Positions 54,091 through 64,000 of a stretch of 64,000 nt of DNA are shown in pieces. How positions within the stretch are numbered: position 1 is the stretch's first letter; every line of letters begins with the position of its first letter. Position numbers and translations under genes: made by a program. The notes beneath the pieces were generated by a model. The model was given only the letters and a program-made list of their open reading frames with translations. It did not search any database and was not told the DNA's origin. The DNA comes from Symbiodinium natans (Eukaryota; Sar; Dinophyceae; Suessiales; Symbiodiniaceae): positions 536,001-600,000 of the forward strand of contig CAJNDS010001757.1 of assembly GCA_905221605.1 (NCBI GenBank), given 5' to 3'.

Positions 54091-55460
54091 GAGGGCTTTG
54101 GAGGGGTCTTCGGGGATGTTTCCGGGGGGTTTGGGAAGTTTAGGAGGGCTTTCGTTCGGGGAGGTGCGGCTCGACAGGGAAGCGTTTCAGGGTAGGGTTT
54201 CGGGTTTCGGGTTTCGGGTTTAGGGTTCAGGGTGTAGGGTTTAGGGTTGAGGGTTTAGGCTTTAGGCTTTAGGCTTTAGGGTTTAGTTAGTTGTGACTTT
54301 CCCTGAGCCCTAAACCCTAAACTCTACACCCTAAACCCCTAAACCTTGAACAGTTTCAAGGTTGAGGGGGGTTGTTGGGCATGCGGAGTGCGGGTCATTT
54401 CCAGCACCGCCAGGAGTTGTCCATGATTGTTTTGGCATACATGCAGGAGTCGTCGCGGCGCATTGGCTTTTCCCCTTATACGAACAGTCCTTAATAGGGA
54501 TTATAGTACCCTAAACCCTAAACCTTAAACCTTAAACCCTAAACCCTAAAAACCCCATAAACCCTATAAACCCCATAAACCCTATAAACCCTATAAACCC
54601 CATAAACCCTATAAACCCTATAAACCCTATAAACCCCATAAACCCTATAAACCCTATAAACCCTATAAACCCCATAAACCCTATAAACCCTACAAACCCT
54701 ATAAACCCTATAAACCCTATAAACCCTACAAACCCTGTAAACCCTATAAACCCTATAAACCCTAGGCCCTAGACCCTAGACCCTAGACCCTAGTCTCCTT
54801 CTTGTTCACACACGGGTGGAGCCAAAATCTCTCGAACTCTAGGGTTAGGGGCTCTGGGCTGTGGGTTTAGGGTTTAGGGTTAGGCAGAGGGTTTGGGGTT
54901 TGGGGTTTAGGGTTTAGGGTTTAGGGTTTAGGGTTTAGGGTTTAGGGTTAGGGCATATAGAAATTGTATAGGGTCATGTGCTGCCAGGCCCGCTGGCAGG
55001 CTACCCGTACACTCGTCAAGTGGCGGCCTCAACACTTGGTGTATCCCTCAACCTCCCCTAAGCCCCCTAAGCCCCCTAAGCCCCCTAAGCCCCCTAAGCC
55101 CCCTAAGCCCCCCTAAGCCCCCCCAAGCTCCCTTAAGCCCCCTAAGCCCCCTGAGCCCCCTAAGCCCCCTAAGCCCCTAAGCCCCCTTAAGCCCCCTTAA
55201 GCCCCCTTAAAGCCTCCAAAGTCACCTCCAGCCGAACCCCCAAGTGCCCCAAATAACTGTCAAGAACCCTTAGATTAGAGTTGTATACAGGTGTAGACAG
55301 GGTACATGTTCACGGGTAGTTCTAAGCAGGGATATAAGTGAGTAACTTTTAGCTACCCGTGAACCTTCAAGTAATCGACTCAACATTGAGATCACCAAAA
55401 CCCCCAAACCCCTAAATCCTAAGGCCCCCCCCAAAAAAAAGCAAGCAATCTAAACATAAC
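54091..55460. repeat. Variant arrays: 9-bp CCCTATAAA and CCCCCTAAG
   Basis: A half family-2 palindrome (54469-54512) runs directly into CCCTAAA and then about 22 units of the 9-mer CCCTATAAA (54550-54765). CCCCCTAAG units lie at 55050-55205. A family-1 palindrome is at 55304-55373. Confidence 0.85.
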
Positions 55461-55866
55461 ATGTCAAAAGGACAAATGCAAAAAAAATCAACGGTCAGGA
55501 ACCAGCAGGCCCTGGCCAAGGGCGACGACCTGGCCCAAGCGCTTCAATGCCGTCAAGTGCTCAGAGTCGGGGCTTGGGAGGAAGTTTATAGGGGGCTTAG
55601 GGGTTTGGGGGGTTTGGGGGGGGGGGGTTCGGTTTCGGGGTTTCTGCATGAGTTCGAGGCTCGGGATGCTGTATTTTGGAGTCGGAGGTTTGAGGTTTTG
55701 GCGGGGGGGTCTCCAGGGATCTGAGTTTTGGCACCAAGAATGCTGATCCTCTAAAGCTCGCCGTGAATATTTGTGAATGTTTGGGGGATTAGCGTTCCGT
55801 ACCCTAAACCCTAAATCCTAAACCCTAAAACCTAAACCCTAAACCCTAAACCCTAAACCCTAAACC

Positions 55867-55897
<31 letters not shown>

Positions 55898-56700
55898 CAC
55901 CCTCAACCCTCAACCCTCAACCCTAAACCCTACACCCTAAACCCTAAACCCACCCCCCCAACTCAACCCCCCCCCAACCACAACCAAAAAATCGAGGCAC
56001 TGACTCGAAGGCGAAGCCTAGATTTGGCAACCGTTTGTCAACAGCTGCAGCATCCCAATGGCACCCAAAACCCCAATAGCCAATAGACCCAAAACCCTAA
56101 ATTTTAGAGTCTTGAGCTACATCGAACCACCTGAGCCCGCTTTAGGCCCGAGCCGAATGGCCTAACTCGTGAGCCCGCCCTAAAAGCCGTAAACCCTTAG
56201 GCCCTTAAAAGGGTTTAGGGTTTAGGTTTAGGGTTTAGGGTTTAGCGTTTAGGCTACCCTGAGACCTTTAAACCTTAGACCCTTAAAGAGGGTAAACCTT
56301 AAACCCCTAGACCCGTAAACCGAAGCCCCGAAGCTCTTCAAATCCCTCGACGTCCTGAAAGCCCATAAAGGCCCAAGCCCTAAACCCTACACCCTCCAAA
56401 ACCACTAAAGCCCTGAAACCCTGAACTCCCCGCGACCATCTTCAGGGTTTAGGGTTTAGGGTTTAGGGTTTAGGGTTTAGGGTTTAGGGTTTAGGGTTTA
56501 GGGTGTAAGGCTTCAAGGGGTTTCGGGTTTGCGGGCTTTGGGGTTCAGGGTTTAGGGGTTCAGGGTTTGGGGTTTAAGGGTTTAGGGTTCAAGGGGTTTA
56601 GGGTTCAAGGGGATTCGGGTTCAAGGGGTTTCGGGTTCAAGGGGTTTCGGGTTCAAGGGGTTTAAGGGTTTAGGGTTCAAGGGGTTTAGGGGGTTAGGGA
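55461..56700. repeat. Unassigned region with CCCTCAA and TTTAGGG arrays
   Basis: CCCTCAA units at 55865-55925, TTTAGGG at 56440-56515, then 10-bp-like GGGTTCAAGGG variants at 56575-56690. The ORF at 55461-55724 starts coding-like (NQQALAKGDDLAQALQCRQV) but runs into G-rich repeat. Confidence 0.6.
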
Positions 56701-56709
56701 TTTTCTCTC

Positions 56710-56783
56710 TTCGCGGCCCGAGGAACCTACATCCAGCTTGTTGCCAGGGAGCCGCAGCAAAGGGCAGCTCCGGCGCCCTCCCA
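56710..56783 (+). CDS. Exon-like island
   Basis: Reads FAARGTYIQLVAREPQQRAA then PAPSQ, before TTGAGGG repeats. No family was recognised. Confidence 0.33.
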
Positions 56784-56942
56784 GGTTGAAGGTTTCGAGG
56801 GCTTTTTCCTCGAGTTTAGGGTTGAGGGTTTAGGGTTGAGGGTTTAGGGTTTAGGGTTTAGGGTTTAGGGGTTGGGGTGGACTGAGGAAGGGGTTTTCGT
56901 ATTGGGTCTCTGGGATTTTGGGGCTTCTGGGAGTTGGGGAAG

Positions 56943-57037
56943 GTACCGGCGATGCTCTTCCAGCTGCGAGTCACGGCCCTCTGCGACCTCTGTAGGTGGG
57001 AGGAGGCCGAAACCATGGGGCAGTTGCGGGTGGACGG
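56943..57037 (+). CDS. Exon-like island
   Basis: Reads MLFQLRVTALCDLCRWEEAE then TMGQLRVDG. Helical, with two Cys, bounded by repeats. No family was recognised. Confidence 0.38.
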
Positions 57038-57194
57038 GTTTAGAGTTTAGGGTTTAGGGTTCTAGAGTCTTGTTAGAGGCTTATGTACATCCCAAAGACT
57101 TTGAACCTTAAGAGCCCTTAAAAAACCCTTCAAGGGAGTATACAGGGTACCTCATTCCCTCATTCCCTCATTTCCTTATTTCCTCATTCCCTCA

Positions 57195-57560
57195 TTCCTA
57201 AACCCTAAGCCTTAAGCCCTAAGCCCCTAAGCCCCTAAACCCTAAACCCTAAACCCTAAACCCTAAACCCTAAACCCTAAACCCTTAACCCTAAACTAAG
57301 TGAGGGGTCGCTTCCGTCGAGCGACAGACCCCGAACGCTCGGCCGAGGGCCTTACAGCCCGAGCGCCCAAGCGAAAAGAGAAACGGAAAGGTGAGGGTTA
57401 AGCCTCACCGTCTGTCCTGGACAGGCCAACGGACATCGGCCTTTTTTACGACAACGTCAGTACTCGGCCAAGGGATGGCCGGCACCCAGACCACCTTTAG
57501 CGTAGCCCCAAATCGTAACCCTTTGCCTCTGGAGGTTGGTTCAGGGTTTTGGGTTCAGGG
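57195..57560. repeat. CCCTAAA array and unique sequence
   Basis: CCCTAAG/CCCTAAA at 57195-57297; then unique GC-rich sequence without a supported gene. Confidence 0.6.
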
Positions 57561-57679
57561 TTTGTCGGGCCCCCCCCCCCCGGGGCCCCCTGGTCCCTGG
57601 TAGCTGGATTCCTGGACCAGGAGGCTGGCGAGGGGTCCAGGCAGGCTGGTTGCTCAATTTCGAACCTTTTTCACGGATT

Positions 57680-58000
57680 TCCAGGCCCCGGGCCAAGGCC
57701 CCCCGGCCAAGGGCCCCCCGGCCAAGGGCCCCCGCACCCAAGGGCCTTTTGGGCCAAGGGCCCTCGGGCCAGGCCCCGGGTCAAGGGGCGAGGCGGCCAA
57801 GGGTTTCTGGGCCAAGGGCCCCCCGCAGGCGAAGGCCCCCCCCGGGCCCAAGGCTCCCGGGCCAAGCCGCCAAGGGTGCCCGGGCCAAGGGCCGGCCAGG
57901 CCAAGGGCTTCCCGGCCAATAGGTCTCCGCCAAGGCTCCCCCAGGCCGCCTGTCAGCCAAGGGCCCAGGCCAAGGGCCCCCCAAGCCAAGGGAGCCAAGG
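57680..58000. repeat. GC-rich GGCCAAGGGCCCCC minisatellite
   Basis: Irregular repeats of GGCCAAGGGCCC and relatives, spaced about 11-22 bases. The overlapping Pro/Gly/Arg-rich ORFs on both strands are repeat translations. Confidence 0.85.
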
Positions 58001-58084
58001 ACCGGCCAAGACCCCTGAGTCAAGGACCCCCAACAATACGCCCCCTAGGAAGCCCCCAAGAGGCGCCAAGAGCCACCAAAAGCT

Positions 58085-58870
58085 TCAAAAGCTTCAAAAG
58101 GCCCACTAAAAGAAGGGGGACCACAAGATTTGTCCGTGCCCACAATGAGAATATTGAAAACATTGTTTTTAGGCCCCTGCCCGCCTTTTAGTCTTGAAAT
58201 CGATGGCTCCCCCTAAATCAGCAAGGACCTCTACGGGCCCACGTGCCGAAGGCCCGAAAAGGACCGAAACTACCCCGAACCCCAGCCTAAACCCTGACAC
58301 CGCAAAACCCTACGACGGCCTTCAAGCAAATAAGGGCCTCTACGGGCCCTAACGTGCCGAAGGCCCGAAAAGGGCCGAGGCTACCCCGAACCCCAGCTTA
58401 AACCCTAACACCGCAAAACCCAACGAAGGCCTTCAAGCAAATAAGGGCCTCTACGGGCCCTAACTTGCCGAAGGCCCGAAAAGGGCCGAGGCTACCCCGA
58501 ACCCGAGCTTAAACCCTAGCGATTGAAAGACTCATTGGCGAAAAACTCATTAATAGGTTCCCTGACCTTTAAATGAATAAAGCCTCTACGGCCCCTGACA
58601 CGCCGAAGGTCCGAACAAGGCCCCGAGAGACCCCTTCAAAAGGCTTCAAAAGGCCCCCTAAAAGAAGGGGGACCCCAGGATGCCCGTACCCGCAATGAAA
58701 AATGCGATTTTTTGGTAGTGAAATCGATGCTTAATTGAGGCCCTGAAAGAAGGGGAATCCAAAAGCAGACACAAAGGGTTTCCCTGACCTTCAAATAAAT
58801 AAGGGCCTCTACGGGCCCTGACACGCCGAAGGCCCGAAAAGGGCCGAGGCTACCCCCAACCCAAGCTTAA
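58085..58870. repeat. Repeat cluster with ~110-bp units in a higher-order layout
   Basis: The unit CCTCTACGGGCCC ... GCCGAAGGCCCGAAAAGGGCC recurs near 58229, 58338, 58449, 58586 and 58806. A second block (CTAAAAGAAGGGGGACC ... GAAATCGATG) is at about 58105-58205 and 58650-58725. So a larger segment of about 540 bases is partly duplicated. Confidence 0.85.
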
Positions 58871-59135
58871 ACCCTAACAGCGCAACTTTAAAGACATCAA
58901 AGCAAGCATCAGAGCACAAGAAAGTAAATTCCATAAACCCTAAACCCTAATAGAGTATAGTTTGGGTGGCCGGGGTGGGTTGACGGGCAACGCGAGCGCG
59001 CGGCCCGGGGTGTTTCACACCCGAGCGCGCGCCCTCCCCTGACACACTCTAAACCCTAAACCCTAAACCCTAAACCCTAAACCCTAAACCCTAAACCCTA
59101 AACCCTAAACCCTAAACCCTAAACCCACCAGCCAG
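58870..59135. repeat. Inverted GC arms and CCCTAAA array
   Basis: GCGAGCGCGCGGCC and ACCCGAGCGCGCGCCC flank GGGTGTTTC near 58990-59033, a possible strong hairpin. About 12 CCCTAAA units follow at 59047-59125. Confidence 0.7.
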
Positions 59136-59219
59136 TGGAAGGCGGTGGCAGATTGTCGTCAAGCACTGCTGATTGCCGCGGCCTCGGCCGGGTTCCGCAG
59201 GCGTACCAGTTTCATGCCA
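59136..59219 (+). CDS. Exon-like island
   Basis: Reads WKAVADCRQALLIAAASAGF then RRRTSFM, between arrays. It may belong with the islands at 59363, 59655, 60778, 61645, 62665 and 63943 as one spliced gene (inference from strand and spacing). No family was recognised. Confidence 0.38.
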
Positions 59220-59362
59220 AGCCCCAAACCCTAAACCCTGAACCCTAAACCCTAAACCCTAAACCCTGCACCCTGAACCCTAAACCCTAAACCCTAAACC
59301 CTAAACCCTAAACCCTAAACCCTAAACCCTAAACCCTAAACCCTAAACCCTAAACCCCAGGG
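59220..59362. repeat. CCCTAAA array
   Basis: About 19 units between two exon-like islands, an arrangement like an intron of the ankyrin gene. Confidence 0.9.
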
Positions 59363-59434
59363 CAGAACGGGAGTGGCGTGCCAGTGAGCGGAAGATGATG
59401 CACTCTGACCCTGTCTGTGGGAAGTTGATCTAAA
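59363..59434 (+). CDS. Exon-like island
   Basis: After CCCCAG, reads AEREWRASERKMMHSDPVCG then KLI and TAA. Charged, coding-like. The stop may lie beyond a splice donor. Confidence 0.35.
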
Positions 59435-59454
59435 GTTTATCACAATGAGGACCT

Positions 59455-60280
59455 AAAACTCAACCCTAAACCCTAAACCCTAAACCCTAAACCCTAAACC
59501 CTAAACCCTAAACCCTGAACCCTAAACCCCAAACCCCAAACCCCAAACCCGAAACCCGAAACCCGAAACCCGAAACCCTAAACCCTAAACCCTAAACCCT
59601 AAACCCTAAACCCTAAACCCTAAACCCTAAACCCTAAACCTTCAGTTGAAGCCCCAGGATCCGGGAGACGAGCCCACACAGTTCACAATGCATGCAGCTT
59701 GGAAGCATCGACCCTTGGTTAGGGTTTAGGGTTTAGGGTTTAGGGTTTCGGGTTTCGGGTTTCGGGTTCAGGTAGGGTTCAAGGTTATGGATTAGGGTCG
59801 GATTTCGCTGATTTCCGAGGTTTAGGGGGTTTAGGGGGTTTAGGCGTAGGGCAGTTAACCCTAAACCCTAAACCCTGAACCCTCCACCCTCCAAGCACGA
59901 TGCCCCTAAACACCCTGAGCCCCCAAGTCCCTCAGCGGATTTAGGGTTTAGGGTTTAGGGTTTAGGGTTTAGGGTTTAGGGTTTAGGGTTTAGGGTTTAG
60001 GGTTTGGGGTGCTTGTGGGGCATGGGCTTTCTGGCTTTTCGGCTTGAGGCCTTAGCGTTAGTCAAGTGGGATGTGGGGCCAAAGCAAGAACCCTAAACCC
60101 CAAACCCCAAACCCCAAGCCCCAAACCCCAAACCCCAAACCCCAAACCCCAAACCCCAAACCCCAAACCCCAAACACCAAACCCTAAAACCGCAACCCCA
60201 AACCCTCAACCCTAAACGCTAAAACCGCAACCCTAAACCCTCAACCCTCAAACCTGAACCTGAAACCCTGAACCCTGTGA
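59455..60280. repeat. Arrays of both polarities
   Basis: CCCTAAA/CCCGAAA to 59640, TTTAGGG/TTTCGGG at 59718-59770 and 59940-60005, CCCCAAA at 60090-60185. A short coding-like stretch (QDPGDEPTQFTMHAAWKHR) lies at about 59655-59715. Confidence 0.85.
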
Positions 60281-61640
60281 GCAGTCCCCTCAACCCTAAG
60301 CCACAAGGTCGGTACATGTGGGGAGTCCCCAACCCAGGGTTTGCCTCGCAGCCCTCATAGCACAGGGTTTAGGGTTGAGGGTTTAGGGTTGAGGGTTTAG
60401 GGTTTAGGCTTAGGTTTCTTTGCAGATCTTTGGTCAGCGTTCCGTATAAATATTGGTGAGTGCCTTGACGGGGGTCCGTTTGAGGATACTAGCAGTCAAG
60501 ACACTACTTCATTAGCACCCCAAGCCCCAAAACCCCAAGAAGGTACCGAAGCCCATCGTCCCTAACATCCCAAACTCGCAAATTCCCGAAGCCTCAGAAC
60601 CTTCAAAAAGCCTTCAACCCTAAACCCTTAAATCTCACAACTCAAGTCCTTTATCTGCCTAAAGCCCGAAAAGCCACAAAGCCCCAAAAGCTTAAACCCT
60701 GAACCCTAAACCCTAAACCCTAAACCCAAAAGCCCTAAACCCGAATGCAGCGCATGCTTGACTAGGTGGCGGCCGGCGTGTTGCGGTTTCAGGACCTCAA
60801 GTTTGAGGCTGGTGACGGGTTTGAGTTTCGGGTTTAGGGTTTAGGGTTTAGGGTTTAGGGTTTGAGGATGATGGTGGTTGTTGCCATGCGTCTATGAATA
60901 CCAGTAGTAGGATGACCATTCTAACGACGAATACAACTACAATGGTTTGCTGTTGCCTATTGACTAGTACTACAACTGTACCCGTACACCTAAACCCCAA
61001 AACCCTAAAGCCCGAAACCCCAAACCCCTAAACACAAGCCCTTAGTCCCAAACCCCCAAACCCCAAACCATAACCCCCAAAAACCCTATAAACCCTAAAC
61101 CCTAAGCCCTTAATCCCAAACCCCTAAACCCTAAACCCCAAACCCAAACCCCATAAACCCTAAACCCCAAACCCAAGACCCCATAAACCCTAAACCCTAA
61201 ACCCTAGCCCTAAACCCCACACCTTAAACCGTAAGCCCTAACCCTAACCCTAAACCCTAAACCCCAAACCCTAAACCCCAAACCCCAAACCCCCAAACCC
61301 CTAAACCCCAAACCCCTAAACCCTAAACCCCAAACCCCTAAACCCTAAACCCCAAACCCCTAAACCCTAAACCCCAAACCTCAAAATTCTGTTGAGGCCT
61401 CCATAGGCTGCTTCACCAAAGCCATCCGCCTCCAGCCGGTCAGCACGCAGGCTCAGGGCCAACACCGGAGAGAAGGATCTAGGGTTTAGGGTTTCGGGTT
61501 CAGGGTCTAGGGTTTCGGGTTTCGGGTTTAGGGTTTAGGGTTTAGGGTTTCGGGTTCAGGGTCTAGGGTTCGGGTTTCGGAAGGGTTTAGGGTTTAGGGT
61601 TTACAGGGTTTAGGGTTTAGGGTTCAGCGGTTCGGGATTT
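60281..61640. repeat. Variant arrays with one exon-like stretch
   Basis: TTGAGGG/TTTAGGG at 60365-60410, CCCTAAA variants at 60690-60745, CCCCAAA/CCCTAAA mixtures at 60990-61385, TTTAGGG/TTTCGGG at 61480-61625. A coding-like stretch (VLRFQDLKFEAGDGFEF) lies at about 60778-60830 after GTGGCGGCC. Confidence 0.8.
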
Positions 61641-61644
61641 CGCC

Positions 61645-61731
61645 TGGAACTCAGGCGCGGCTGCATCGTGCTATCGCGCTGGCCTGCGCAGCCTGGGCAC
61701 GGGGGATGGAGGCCCAGCAAGTATTGGGGCA
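61645..61731 (+). CDS. Exon-like island
   Basis: Reads GTQARLHRAIALACAAWARG then MEAQQVLGQ. Helical, Ala-rich, bounded by TTTAGGG arrays. No family was recognised. Confidence 0.38.
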
Positions 61732-61803
61732 GGGTTTAGAGTTGAGGGTTTAGGGTTTAGGGTTTAGGGTTTAGGGTTCAGGGTTTAGGGTTTAGGGTTT
61801 AGG

Positions 61804-61904
61804 CTTGGGATGTTCCCCTCAAAGTAACAGTCCTTATAGGGATTATAGTACCCTGTACCATGATCCCGATTAAGGACTGTTCGTATAAGGGGGAACATCC
61901 CAAG
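61804..61904. mobile_element. MITE-like palindrome, family 2 (complete)
   Basis: 101 bases: CTTGGGATGTTCCCCTC at the left, AGGGGGAACATCCCAAG at the right. Inner arms are CAGTCCTTATAGGGATTATA and ATGATCCCGATTAAGGACTG. Confidence 0.88.
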
Positions 61905-62664
61905 TTTAGGGCGTAGCCTCTTTAGCGACAATGAGAACTGGGTTCGGGGGTATTGAAGGTAGTTTAGATGATAAGGGGACAACTTTGTCCTTTCTCAGTC
62001 AATACAAGCTTCACGATCTGAAAACGGCAGTATCAAGAAACAAGTGCATGTTAGTGTGCTTTAAGAATCCAATAGTTACTATAGTTCTCTTGGTGCTTAG
62101 ATCTCGTGTTATCTGATTTCACGTGTTCGCTCATTTCCTTTCCTCTTTCCCTTATAGGACTAATCAGCACAAAAAGTGTACCCTATCCCTGGAATGCCTA
62201 AATCTCAGTTGCAGTGCGCCCTGGGTTTAGGGTTTAGGATTTCCGAAGCCCTAAGCCCCCCAAACCCGTCAAAGGGCTTAGACTCCAGGGTGTTTAGCGT
62301 TCTAGGTAAGTGGCATTGCTCTCGGCGTCGCTGCGCTTCTCGCCACTTTTTTTTCCCTTCGTTCTTGTTCTCTGATAAACCCCAAACCCTAAACCCTAAA
62401 CGATAGCCGTCATCGTCGTCGTTGCCTGGTGCCTGACCTCCCTCAATTGTAAACATTCCTCTGGCCGCCCAAGCCCCTAAAGCCAAGATTGAACACTAAA
62501 CCCTACATCCCAAACCCTAAGTCCCTAGCCTAGACCACATCTTTCCGAAACTCCAAACTCCAACCTTGCCCCCCCCCCCCCCTCCCCCCCTTTTCCTCTC
62601 TTCCTCGCACCCTGAACCTCAAGCCCTAAACCCCAAACCCCAAACCCTAAACCCCAAACCCGCC
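61905..62664. other. Unassigned region
   Basis: Unique sequence with a few CCCTAAA motifs (62378-62400). ORFs at 61931-62116 and 62205-62486 have no supporting motif. Confidence 0.4.
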
Positions 62665-62732
62665 CAGGGCTCCGCCCAAGAGACTGCCCGTGTGGCGCAG
62701 TTGCTGAACGACGCCGTCCAGGCCTGGCCAGG
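62665..62732 (+). CDS. Exon-like island
   Basis: Follows CCCGCC, reads QGSAQETARVAQLLNDAVQA then WPG. Helical, coding-like, immediately after a CCCCAAA tract. No family was recognised. Confidence 0.4.
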
Positions 62733-63942
62733 GCTGATAATGAGGGTTTTTTTGGGCTTTGAGTGAAGGTTGTTAGGGTTTTATTGTTTTTCTATAAAGT
62801 TTTTTTTTTTTTTTTTTTTTGGGGGGGGGGGGGGGGCGGGCTTCTTGGGGTGTTTGAGGTTTCTATTACAGGATTTCTAGGGCTGATAATTAGGGGCTTT
62901 TATTGGGCTGTTTGAGTGAAGGTTGTTCGGGCCTTTTTCAGGGTTTTAAGGGCTTTTTATAGGGTTGTGTAGGGTTGTGAGGGTTTATAGGGCTTTTGAG
63001 GGCTGTTTGAGGTCTGTAGGTTTACAGGGTTTATAGGGCTTTTTAGGGTGTTTGAGGTTTATAGGGTTTATAGGGCTTTCAAGGGTGTTTGAGGTTTATA
63101 GGGTTTATGGGGCTTTGAGGGTGTTTGGGGTGATAGGGCTGTTGGGTTGTTTGGGGTTTGCAGGCCTTTTGGGTCCTTGGGGTAGGTAGGGTTTTCTAGG
63201 ATTTCAAAAGGTTTTATTTTTTCATGGGGATATTATAATATCGGTATATAGGCTTTATAGGGTGTATAGGATTTATAGCGGCTACAGCGTTTCGGGTTTG
63301 GCTTTTGGGGGGGGCCTATGGGGTCCAGGTGTTTACATGAGGAGCGCGCATCTGATCAGCATAGGGGGCTCCTAACATGATCTCAGGAATTATCGAGACC
63401 TCGGTTGGGATAGCGATCCTAGTATCTAACATCAGTTTCCTGGGCCCTTAAGATGGTCCCGTACCTCCTTTGAAGGGTTCTGAAGTATGGGCCCTTGGGT
63501 TGTGCAGGGTATATAAAGGGTAAGGGATCCCCCCTAAGATAGTAGTACGGTTCATGGGGTCTCTGGGTGGGCGGTGCTTTGGGTATTCTATTAGGTTTCC
63601 CCTTAAATAGACGGAACCTTGGGGAAGGGGGGGGGTCACGCGATCCGTGACAAAATTAGCGGCCTCCACACGCGCGTACTTGGAGGTTCATGGTAGTTAT
63701 GAACCAATTATAACTGTACTTCTAACTGTACTTATAGCCATATTAGGGCACTTAAGGGTCTGATAAGTGGGTTATAAGTACAGCTGTAGTTGGTACGCCC
63801 AAAAGCCTAAGCCAGAGCTCGATAGGTTTAGGGTATAGGGTTTAGGGTTTACTGTTTAGTGTTTAGGGTCTAGGGTTTAGGGTCTAGTTATTTCGGTTTT
63901 AGCGTTTAGGATTCCAGAACTGCCTTTGCGCGTCCTTGCCAG
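62733..63942. repeat. T/G homopolymers, G-rich repeats and a family-3 element
   Basis: A T run followed by a G run at 62796-62836. Irregular TTTATAGGG and GGGTGTTTGAGG repeats at 62940-63150. A family-3 element at about 63440-63560 and a family-1 half near 63677. TTTAGGG at 63825-63890. Confidence 0.7.
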
Positions 63943-63981
63943 GATCTCGAGGCGGTGGAGCAGCAGGCTGCTGCTGCCTAA
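63943..63981 (+). CDS. Exon-like island, possible C-terminal exon
   Basis: After GTCCTTGCCAG, a good acceptor, reads DLEAVEQQAAAA and TAA. Short, so support is mainly the acceptor and codon choice. Confidence 0.3.
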   Translation, partial: DLEAVEQQAAAA

Positions 63982-64000
63982 TATGGGGGGGTTTCCGACC

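Noticed and set aside
57541-58109. Pro/Gly/Arg-rich ORFs of up to 186 residues
   Set aside because: They follow the GGCCAAGGGCCC minisatellite and occur in many frames on both strands.

Overview
The window looks like nuclear DNA of a dinoflagellate, probably a Symbiodiniaceae- or Polarella-like alga. The case rests on four things: interspersed arrays of the plant/alga-type telomere heptamer (CCCTAAA / TTTAGGG) on both strands across the whole 64 kb; a multi-exon host gene whose introns start with GT, GC or GA; dinoflagellate-style CCCH zinc-finger and MIF4G coding sequences; and retroelements of the type known from these genomes. The arrays change polarity repeatedly, so this is not a chromosome end. 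No rRNA, tRNA or CRISPR array was found.

Layout. 1-2770: degenerate telomere-like arrays and one broken coding fragment. 2771-10636: a 7.9-kb tyrosine-recombinase (DIRS/Ngaro-type) retrotransposon with split direct repeats (A1 - ORFs - B1 A2 B2). Its pol region carries a reverse transcriptase, an RNase H and a C5-cytosine DNA methyltransferase (DNMT), and the DNMT lies inside the RNase H domain. An intact tyrosine recombinase ORF follows. 10637-18150: arrays, MITE-like palindromes and short exon-like islands, including two exons of a CCCH zinc-finger gene near 16.6-17.0 kb. 18697-19236: a 21-bp satellite in alternating orientation. 19835-20520: an AT-rich 8-bp satellite. 21.6-29.8 kb: four units of a roughly 1.14-1.19 kb tandem repeat, the fourth interrupted by a decayed Copia-like LTR element (25374-29041). 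30-34.4 kb: arrays with exon-like islands. 34459-38867: an 11-exon host gene (602 residues, FFDWFAIPQ-type domain plus ankyrin repeats). 39-47 kb: arrays, islands and a 168-bp higher-order satellite (42.95-43.75 kb). 47254-48054: a MIF4G (eIF4G-like) ORF. 48-64 kb: arrays, palindromes, exon-like islands and a repeat cluster at 58 kb.

How the parts fit. Host genes survive as short exons in a background of telomere-like repeats and small palindromic elements, and the introns of the ankyrin gene contain those arrays. One palindromic family (terminal sequence GYAGCCCAGTGGTACCC) sits exactly at the 5' splice site in two unrelated genes, so it behaves as an introner that supplies splice donors. Another family occurs both as complete ~100-bp palindromes and as separated halves around coding-like cargo. 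Arrays often start at an ACCC or AGGG triplet inside these palindromes, which suggests repeat addition at broken ends.

The strongest candidates for new biology are the DNMT nested within RNase H in a split-direct-repeat YR retrotransposon, the introner family, and the association of palindromes with telomere-like arrays.
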